Part shown: in pieces, positions 56,903-64,000 of the stretch | How positions within the stretch are numbered: the first letter of the stretch is position 1 | Layout of the letters: each line of letters begins with the position of its first letter | NCBI GenBank assembly: GCA_033980235.1 | Contig: CM067068.1 | Span: 33,829,546 to 33,893,545 of the forward strand | Source of the DNA: Diadema setosum | Taxonomy: Eukaryota; Echinodermata; Echinoidea; Diadematoida; Diadematidae | DNA length: 64,000 nt | Direction: 5' to 3' | Translations under genes and position numbers: made by a program | Notes under the pieces: model-generated | Database searches by the model: none | Told to the model about the DNA's origin: nothing | What the model saw: only the letters and a program-made list of their open reading frames with translations

Positions 56903-57265
56903 ATGACTGATGAAGAAAAACGAGAATACTACAAGGAAAAGAAAAGGGAAAGTAGGGCACGAAGATCAAGGCAGAAAATAATGGCTGACCAAAAGAAAGA
57001 ATGTGACAAAGAAAGCTTCCATTAAGGTTTCCCAGAAAAATACATGTACAGTCTCTGAAGCAAACCACCGCCAGAGTCGGTAAACATTGTACAGAAATGC
57101 AAGAAAAATCAAAGAAAATATCCCAAAATCACCAAGAATCTTTGCTAAGGTAGTTGATCGTGTAAACAGAATTGCAACTAAAAAAAAACAAAAACAAAAA
57201 CAAAAGCAAAACGAACTGCTGAATTTGAGAAACATGATGTCAGGGCAAGAAAAAATCTTGGGTCA
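56903..57265 (+). pseudogene. N-terminal piece of an unrecognised multicopy protein family
   Basis: TDEEKREYYKEKKRESRARR, then SRQKIMADQKKE, reads from 56909. After a stop, a second frame gives YRNARKIKENIPKSPRIFAK, then VVDRVNRI (57088-57170). The basic, coiled-coil-like opening and the KIPKSPR-type segment resemble the start of a repeated animal protein of unknown function, whose later parts appear at 60770-63560. LINE sequence (57440-60745) lies between. The joining is inferred from order and resemblance. Confidence 0.45.
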
Positions 57266-57439
57266 ATGATGACTTTTATTGCAGTCATAGATTCACTGAA
57301 AAAGGAAGTCCAAGAAATGCGCAGAGGAAGGACAGAAAAAAGATGCAATGCTACAGGTTCCTGTCTACGACCATTTTGTTCAGCTATACAGAAGTACAAT
57401 AGTTGGGAAAATTCAAGAGTTTATTGACAAACATATCAC

Positions 57440-58000
57440 AAAACAATTAGTTCATGCTTTCGTCATGTGCCATCAAAAACTAAAGAGATGATTATTGATT
57501 TCAGAAATCGCAAATCCATGGAACCAAGCAGTCGCCCAGTGAATATGAACGGACAGAACATTGAGATTGCACACTCTTACAAGTACCTAGGCACTGTAAT
57601 CAATGACAATCTGAAATGGGAAGACAATTGTAGGGAGTTATACAGGAAAGTTCAGCAGAGATTGTATTTTTCTTCGCAAACTGAACTCTTTTCACGTCGA
57701 TTGCTCCATCATGCACTTGCTCTATAAAGCTGTCATAGAGAGTATTTTTGTACATGACTTCGTGGTTTGGTTCACCGCCTGCCGAAAGGCAGATCTCTCT
57801 TTGATCAAAAAAAAAAAAAAAAAATAGTCAGACAGGCGGAGAAGATTCTAGGGCTACAACTACATTTTGAAGATCTTTGTAGGAGTAGAATTGTTGAAAA
57901 GGCCAAATCAATTATGGATAATGGGCTTCATCCTCTGAATGATAATTATAGTGTTGAGGTCAGGGAACAGGCTGAGATCGCTTCGATGTAGAACAAGTGG
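57440..58000 (+). mobile_element. LINE reverse-transcriptase C-terminal fragment
   Basis: PSKTKEMIIDFRNRKSMEPS, then IEIAHSYKYLGTVINDNLKW (57530-57620) and NCRELYRKVQQRLYF, the post-palm region of a jockey/CR1-type RT. A stop and an A-run frameshift (57809-57825) follow, then RQAEKILGL and SRIVEKAKSIMDN to a stop at 57991. It is 5'-truncated. Confidence 0.78.
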
Positions 58001-58396
58001 GTTCCTGGACTCCTTTGTGCCTAGCTCGATTAGAATGTTGAACGGAGGAACATTGCCCAGATTGTAATATTTTGTTTTTGTAGTTTTGTGTTATAATCAT
58101 CAAATCTGTATTATATTAAAGATCAGATATATTTATATCATTATTATGTATGAGTGGATAAAGCTGTGTTTATCAATTGCCCCAATGTTGGTTTGTTTGT
58201 TCGTATGTTTCAAATTCAGTGTATTCTGTCATTCGACAAAGATTTTGCAGGGCAAGTTCTGGGCTATTTGGTCAAAGGCCAAAGGTAATAAAGCCAAGTG
58301 AAAATATTAATTCAGGAGTAAATAGCCATGATTACGACCCGTGGTGTGAAATATGGTTTTTTTTTTCACACATATAGATTCACATTTTTGTACCTT

Positions 58397-58404
58397 CACA
58401 CACA

Positions 58405-58432
<28 letters not shown>
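58397..58432. repeat. (CA)n microsatellite
   Basis: CACACACA tract of about eighteen units. Confidence 0.95.
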
Positions 58433-58436
<4 letters not shown>

Positions 58437-58537
58437 ACCTTCAAAATTTTTATACAATCATTTGTTTACATAGAAACATGCATTCATTTGTATTTTTTAA
58501 ATCTCTTAGTAAAATTATCAATTGACGCATTTTTATA

Positions 58538-58930
58538 TGCACACCACATCCAATACAATGTTGACTCATACAGATTAATACTCTTTGATATTATATGATT
58601 ATGATAATGATAGTGATATTGTATCGCTGTATATCTTTTGTATGTTTATCATATCTATGTATCTACGTATGTTACAATGTATATGTGTGCTTTAATGTAT
58701 CGATGTAACCGGATATGTATGAAAACATACCAATTATCACTTGACACATATTCATACACCCTTATATATTATATGCACACCACATCCAATATGTTGACTC
58801 ATACAGATTAATACTTCTTTGATGTTATATATTTATGACAATGATAGTGATATTGTATCGATGTATATCTTTTGTATGTCTATCATATGTATCTATGTTA
58901 CAGTGTATACGTGTGCTTTGTAAACGTATA
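58538..58930. repeat. Diverged tandem duplication of about 241 bp (LINE 3' region)
   Basis: ATGCACACCACATCCAATA starts at 58538 and again at about 58779. Both copies continue through GACTCATACAGATTAATAC and GATAGTGATATTGTATCG. Likely 3' untranslated sequence of the LINE upstream. Confidence 0.85.
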
Positions 58931-58935
58931 ATGTA

Positions 58936-59307
58936 TTAAAGATCCAGTTTACCTTTGGGAGGAGTGATTTCAAAAATATTCAAGATATCACATTTGATGC
59001 ATATGTGTAGGTCTGTTGTGTCACAAAACATCCTGCCATATAAAATTTCCGCACTAAAGCCTAAAATATAAGGAGATATCAGTGTCTTTCTCTATAAACC
59101 GTAACTGTAGACGGTTTAGTCTGGAAACATTCTTATTATAACTATATATATTGTTCATATTTTGTGTATTTAACAACACTTAACATCGATTATACGGATT
59201 CAAATTTTATAGTGGTTGTTTCTATCCCTGACTCAAATTTAAGAACTATTTTAAAGCAATAATGCTGGGTTTTTGTTTCATCTGCAATTGGTAAATTATG
59301 CCTTTAA
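58936..59307. mobile_element. 372-bp TTAA-bounded MITE, copy 1
   Basis: Starts TTAAAGATCCAGTTTACC and ends AATTATGCCTTTAA. It matches 62890-63262 along its whole length (CAAGATAT near the left, CTTTAGTCTGGAAACATT-like centre, GCTGGGTTTTTGT right). It splits LINE 3' sequence: GTAACCGGATATG resumes at 59311. Confidence 0.85.
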
Positions 59308-59310
59308 TGT

Positions 59311-59398
59311 AACCGGATATGCATGCAAACAAAACAAATTTCCGGAAACGGACAATAACATTCAATTGAATTGAACTGAATTGAATGCCATCTTGATT
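59311..59398 (+). mobile_element. LINE 3' tail
   Basis: GTAACCGGATATGCATGCAA and an ATTGAATTGAACTGAATTGA tail end the LINE whose RT piece is at 57440-58000. Confidence 0.65.
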
Positions 59399-59644
59399 GT
59401 TGTATTGGATTTCTTCATGGACTGCCGGTCACACAGATACAGAGATTACAATTAATCCAAAACTCTGCTGCACGAGTAGTACCCATAATCAAGCATTTGA
59501 ATGTTTCTATACATTTGCTCCACATTATTGAAGAGAGCTACTTCAAATCTACACATCAGAGAGGAACCTTCGTTCAAAAAGTAAAGATTTATTTGTTATT
59601 CCAAACAGAAGAACCAAACTTTATGGAGAACGAACATTTATATA

Positions 59645-59780
59645 ATATTGACTGGCCTCGAGGGAGATACCAGAAAATATTGCCCAAACTGAAAGAATAT
59701 TGCCCGAGTCGAAGACGAGGGCAATTTTCTTTCAGTGCGGGCAATATTTATCTGGTTCCTCCCTCAAGGCCAGTCAATAT
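59645..59780. mobile_element. Hairpin B (MITE-like) inside the LINE
   Basis: Outer arms ATATTGACTGGCC with GGCCAGTCAATAT, inner arms AATATTGCCC with GGGCAATATT. The apex near 59713 reads CCCGAGTCGAAGACGAGGG, almost the same as in hairpin C. Confidence 0.87.
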
Positions 59781-59783
59781 CAT

Positions 59784-60473
59784 AATTATTACCTATCTCC
59801 TAGGTAAATTAACAAAATATGTGAATACGGCTATACACTATGATATAGATCAAGCCACATTTGACTACCTGTAGATCATCAACATGTCGAATAATTGAAA
59901 AATTGTTCATCAATGTATATCATTCAACTACATGTGTAGTTGTAACAGGCGAACTTCAAACATCTGAACGCTTTTACACTTTATTTTTTTTTTTTTTTTT
60001 TACTTCTGTTTAAATTTGGATAGTTGTAAAACTGATGGTCACTCTGCAATTATTGAGCACAAATGGACTAGTGCTGCTGTAAGTGGTCGACCTTGTATGA
60101 GTTGATTTATCAGCGTTCTTCTGCGGTGCGTGTAACCTACACCCAGCGACGTCCTGGAATGTTTTCTTTTCGTGGTCAATCGGAATGTTTACATTTAAAG
60201 CAGGGAGGTGGGGAGAGAGATCCCACTCTTTCTCTTCCCACCTCCCTGTGTAAAGTGAATGGCGAAAACCGGAAGATTGCACTGTTTGCACACATTGTTT
60301 TGTGTACGGTACGGTGTGTGTAACCGACACGCAGCGACGTGGCGAAAACCGGCAGAGGCGAACGAATATTGCCTGCTGACCTTTAACCCTGCAAAATAAC
60401 AACTGCTGACCTTTAACCCTGCAAAATATCAACTGCAATTGCCTCGCAAAACTACCTCGTATAGGTAATAATT
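59784..60473. mobile_element. Inverted-repeat-bounded segment attached to hairpin B
   Basis: AATTATTACCTAT (59784-59796) and its exact complement (60461-60473) enclose about 660 bp. It begins three bases after hairpin B and ends where LINE coding resumes. It contains a smaller hairpin (60201-60248) and a doubled TGACCTTTAACCCTGCAAAA (60379 and 60409). Confidence 0.72.
60201..60248. mobile_element. 48-bp hairpin with near-identical 7-bp flanks
   Basis: CAGGGAGGTGGG and CCCACCTCCCTG ends; inner AGAGAGATCCCACTCTTTCTCT is imperfectly paired. Flanks TTTAAAG (60194-60200) and TGTAAAG (60249-60255) differ by one base. The same terminal sequence is at 38839. Confidence 0.75.
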
Positions 60474-60769
60474 GCTTTTAATGCCCCTACCTTATGGAAT
60501 AATCTACCCCAGAATTTAAATCAAATCACTGGTATAAATAGATTCAAGTCTGCTTTGAGAACTCATTTGTTTACAGTGTATGCAAACATGAAACTCTGTA
60601 TCATCACTGTAATTGATATTGTATATTTTTGTATAATCTTTCATTTATTTTTTTTTGAGTGCATAGGGACATTATCACTATGTGTTATGCGCTATATAAT
60701 CACCGTTAATTATCATTATCATCATCATCATCACTATTATTATTACAGAAAGTCGAATAATGAAAAATG

Positions 60770-62420
60770 TACATACAATGCTAGGGGCGGGGGGGGGGGT
60801 AACAAGTCTGAAACAAGTAGAAAGAAAACAAAAGATGTTCTACCTAAAAGCATAAAAGATGTACGCCAATCTTGGAAGAGTGATGCTGTAGCTTAGCCAG
60901 TTCCACTGAAGAGGAGGGTGAAGAAGGGACATGACAGCCACCCTATCCTCTTGAATATTCATATTCAGAGGCTTGCAGAAGATTCTGTTCATCCCATCCC
61001 CACATGAAAGTTGGATATTACAGCTTTGTGTCACTAAAGCAAAAGAATGTGATGCTCATGAAGGCAGCAGAATGAATTGTTTGCTGTTGTGTGCACTGTG
61101 AGAATGTTAAACTGAAGTTACAAGCAATCAGCAGGTTGGCAACCAGAGAAAAAAAGGGATCCGAACCATTGTGTAAAAGTGGATGACTTTGTTGCCATGA
61201 CGGTCTGCACTCCACCTGATGGAAAACACCCAAGCAAGAGATGCCTCGAGAGAGAGTATCCAAATTGTGGGGTCAAGGCCATTGAGGAATACTCCTTGCC
61301 TCTGCTGCAAACTGGACATCATGTTGTGGATTTTGATGAATGGAAAACTACCTTGCAGCCAAGAAGTTCAAACAATCAAAGACGGAGCAGAAAAGCAGAC
61401 AGCAAAAAGACTAAAAAGAATTTAACATGTAGCAGGACACTACGGGAAGTACTCCCAACTGCTCATGATGGATATGATTACATTTCTCGCCCACAGGTTC
61501 AGAGCCGACTGGCAGAATGCTCAATTTGACCTGATTAAAACATCCCTCCTCATGCACTCAGCTGTGGTAGTGATTGACTTTGCCATGAATAACACTTGCT
61601 TCCTCCTGGATGAGATGGTGTCTTATTACTGATCTCATCCACAGGTCACAACACACCCTTGCTATTGTTACATTAACACTTCAGAGAGTGCATCTCCTAC
61701 AACACACACAGAGGCAGTCAACATCATTTCACAAGATCTGAAGTATAATGCAGCTACAATTGATAAATTCATTAGTCTTTGTAGTGAACATTTAAAGAAG
61801 CCCTATGATGGAATTGAGCAGATGATCCATTTCAGTGACTGTACTGCTTCTCAGTAGAGGTGCAGTACAAGCTTTGCTGACATGTTCTTCAGACAAGAAG
61901 ACGTGGGCCTTTGTGTGGAATGGAACTACTTTGAAAGCTCACATGGAAAATCTCCTGCAGACGGACAGGGAGCAATCGTAAAGCAAGAAGTGACCATGGC
62001 GGTAACAAGAAGCCCAGAAGAAATCTGCTGAAGAACTCTACCAGTTCTGTGAAGAAAAGCTTAGTGATGTTGTGCAAGGTGTGTACCCTTCAAGCCAAAA
62101 GGAGTATGAAGATGCACAAAGGACATTCAAGTTTGTTCAGTCAAGAGACATAGAAAGAAATTGCCCAGAAAGACTGACCAACCAGGTCAGAAATTGCCCA
62201 GAAAGACTGACCAACCAGGTCCAAGGAACCATGGCAATACATGCTGCAAGGAGAACTGGTAAAACAATATGAAATCATGAAGCGGGAACACAGTTGCTTC
62301 TGTGTTCACTGCATGCAGAACACGGATAAATGTTGTGTAAACGAAGATTATGTTGGACAGTGGACACCAATTCAGCTGAAATTCAACAGTATCCTTTTCT
62401 GCAGGACTATGTAAGCTTTA
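60770..62420 (+). pseudogene. Main body of an unrecognised multicopy protein family, frame-broken
   Basis: Pieces in changing frames: RKKTKDVLPKSIKDV (60825), a PKNVMLMKAAE- and CVHCENVKLKLQAI-type Cys motif (61030-61130), then CTPPDGKHPSKRCLEREYPN (61205-61265) and FDEWKT. AHRFRADWQNAQFDLIKTSL, then VVIDFAMNNTCFL (61490-61610), FSDCTASQ (61832) and FESSHGKSPADGQGAIVK (61930-61985) follow. The order of an Asp in a hydrophobic strand, FSD, and HGKxxxDG recalls an RNase-H-type nuclease or transposase, but I know of no proven function. Stops and frameshifts are many. A 33-bp duplication lies at 62157-62222. Confidence 0.55.
62157..62222. repeat. 33-bp tandem duplication
   Basis: GAAATTGCCCAGAAAGACTG and the following ACCAACCAGGTC occur twice in a row, keeping frame. 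Confidence 0.95.
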
Positions 62421-62889
62421 ACAGATAATAACAGTTGTATATGTCTTTACTAATAAAAATTTCTTTCAAAACTTAGCATGCAACTAATTTTGAAAGAGAA
62501 GTAAAATATTTTCAAAAATATCTAGCTCATCAGAACTAAATCCTTATACATAATTTATCACACAAAAACCCTACTGACATACATGTAGTGATTCAAAAGT
62601 ACAAGACAGAGAAATATTTATCTTAATAATGAAATGAAGTAGCAACACCATTGGAGCCCACACCACAAGAAGATCAGGAAACTGTCAGTGAGCCCGAGGG
62701 TGACATGAACATCCAAGCTACCAAAAAAAAATTGGTAAGTAGCATATTCATTGTGGATTTATATGTGTCTTATTGTGTTTGTTATCATAAAGACAACATG
62801 TACATTGTATTCTATTTAATAACCTAATCTCTGTTTTTTCTGTTATTTGTAAACCTGTCAGTATTTTCCCCCAGGTATTAATACAAATA
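62421..62889. other. Likely intronic or spacer sequence of the broken gene
   Basis: AT-rich, with a short coding-like stretch (GAGCCCGAGGGTGACATGAA near 62690). Nothing else is recognised. Confidence 0.4.
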
Positions 62890-63262
62890 TTAAAGGTTCT
62901 GTATACCTTTGGGAACAGTGATTCAAAATTTTTTCAAGATATGACATCTAATACGTTTAATGCATATGTGTAGGTCTGTTGTACCACAAAATATCCTATC
63001 ATTTAAGATATTCGTGATAAAGCCTAAAATAGGAGATATCTGTATTTTTCTCAATAAAACGTAACTGTAGAAAGTTTAGTCTGGAAACATTTTTATTATA
63101 ACTATTGTTCACATTTGGTACATTTAACAATACTTGACATTGACTTTACCCATTCAGATTTTTGCAATGGTTGTTTCTATCCCTAACTCACATTTTAGAA
63201 CTACTTTAAAGCACAAATGCTGGGTTTTTGTGTCATCTGCAAATGGTAAATTATGCCTTTAA
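62890..63262. mobile_element. 373-bp TTAA-bounded MITE, copy 2
   Basis: TTAAAGGTTCTGTATACC at the left and AATTATGCCTTTAA at the right. Matches copy 1 (58936-59307) in the same orientation throughout. No coding capacity. Confidence 0.85.
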
Positions 63263-63299
63263 TGACTGTTTCTGTGCCCCTTTTATTTTGTTTTAGCCA

Positions 63300-63560
63300 T
63301 TGACAGTTGGGTAGCCGTTATTTATGATGATGAGTGGTGTCCTGGCATCGTCGGAAGGATATTAGACTCTGGATGGCACTCCGTTGTACTGCAGAAGGTT
63401 TATGAAACCTTGTGCAGGCAAACCCAATCGCTTTGCATGGCCTTTGGCGACTGAAGAAATTTATCATCTGCGCAAGGAGGAACTCCTCACCACACCCATC
63501 TCCCGCAGACACTACAGCTTTAATCACAATACTTACCAAGCAATTAAACAAATTTCCTGA
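63300..63560 (+). pseudogene. C-terminal piece of the unrecognised multicopy protein
   Basis: Preceded by a TTTTAG acceptor-like site. Reads DSWVAVIYDDEWCPGIVGRI, then a frameshift near 63400, then NRFAWPLATEEIYHLRKEEL and AIKQIS before a stop at 63560. YDDxWxPG...NxFxWP is a small beta-rich tail pattern I associate with this repeated family. The position fits the end of the gene at 60770. Confidence 0.5.
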
Positions 63561-63811
63561 GTCTTAAATACTTTTCTTTTTTTCATTTTTGATCCTTTGT
63601 GTATCACTATTAATTTACCACTGCAAATCACATACACATACTGAAATGATATGTTAAACACCCCTTTGATAATACAAGTGTATGTGTTTGAAATGTTCAG
63701 CATATATCAGAGTTGTTTTCATTTTTTAAGGGTCTTCTACATACAATTATTAGTTTCTGGTAATATATTTAAAAAAAAAAAAAAAAAAACGTTTGAAAAC
63801 ATGTTCCTTTC

Positions 63812-64000
63812 ATTAATAGATCAAACAGGAGAAAGGTTTCCTAAATTTTAAGTCTTTTCTCTGTGTCAATGACAAAAATGTCCTCTAAAAAAAGAAGTGT
63901 CCTCTCCGAATTACATTTTTTACACTCTTAATTAATAGATCAAACAGGAGAAAGGTTTCCTAAATTTTAAGTCTTTTCTCTGTGTCAATAACAAAAATGT
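63812..64000. repeat. Direct repeat, 119-bp period, cut by the window edge
   Basis: ATTAATAGATCAAACAGGAG, then AAAGGTTTCCTAAATTT, occurs at 63812 and again at 63931. The second copy continues to the end of the window with one or two differences. Confidence 0.92.

Larger units (their letters stand above)
59400..60745 (+). mobile_element. CR1/L2-like LINE 3' part, split by a composite hairpin insertion
   Basis: 59419-59510 reads LHGLPVTQIQRLQLIQNSAA, then RVVPIIKHL. 59585-59640 reads IPNRRTKLYGERTF. After the insertion (about 59640-60473) it resumes with NAPTLWNNLPQNLNQITGIN, then RFKSALRTHLF (60480-60575). 3' sequence with GCGCTATATAATCACC and a CATTATCATCATC tail ends near 60745. It is 5'-truncated and inactive. 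Confidence 0.82.

Overview
The window looks like intron-rich, repeat-dense nuclear DNA of an animal, most likely a marine invertebrate deuterostome such as an echinoderm. The reasons are a spliced monocarboxylate-transporter-like (SLC16/MCT) gene, several non-LTR retrotransposon lineages, tRNA-derived SINE pieces, a Tc1/mariner copy, Maverick/adintovirus-type polymerase debris, many foldback elements and no operons. The species cannot be fixed from sequence alone.

The one gene that reads as intact is on the minus strand. It is an MCT-like MFS transporter with four exons (41791-41584, 20943-20803, 13223-12354, 11563-11421). They join in phase into 453 codons; the two large introns are filled with repeats. 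A paralogue lies head-to-head on the plus strand (exon 2 47922-48062, exon 3 from 52591, last exon 56591-56733). It has the same exon borders but no visible first exon, a one-base frameshift in exon 3, and a lost 3' end of exon 3 beside a long AT-rich palindrome. It is probably a pseudogene.

Layout: 1-2.3 kb holds LINE remains (minus-strand endonuclease, then a plus-strand 3' piece). 3.2-7.4 kb is a broken protein-primed family B DNA polymerase of Maverick/adintovirus type. 9-11 kb and 18-20.7 kb carry two copies each of two terminal-inverted-repeat elements. 13.6-17.8 kb is a recent 2.1-kb tandem duplication. 22.7-25.7 kb is a 3-kb foldback element inside a SINE. 25.9-29.3 kb is a CR1/L2-like LINE split by a 1.7-kb foldback element. 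32.5-35.9 kb is a near-complete but dead LINE. 36-39.2 kb has low-complexity repeats and a six-unit tandem array. 42.6-44.4 kb is a Tx1/L1-like LINE. 45.9-47 kb is a possible solo LTR. 49.5-52.1 kb is a nested foldback element. 53.4-56.3 kb has palindromes and a Tc1 copy. 56.9-63.6 kb holds pieces of one unrecognised multicopy gene family interrupted by LINEs and MITEs.

The most unusual signal is a composite architecture seen three times (about 5.25, 53.6 and 59.65 kb). In each, a 140-180 bp hairpin with a CGAAG-type apex is followed within 4-13 bp by a segment closed by perfect 13-15 bp inverted repeats. Two of the three sit inside recognisable coding remnants. A second oddity is a 30-48 bp hairpin with CAGGGAGGT ends, found twice with 7-bp flanking repeats.
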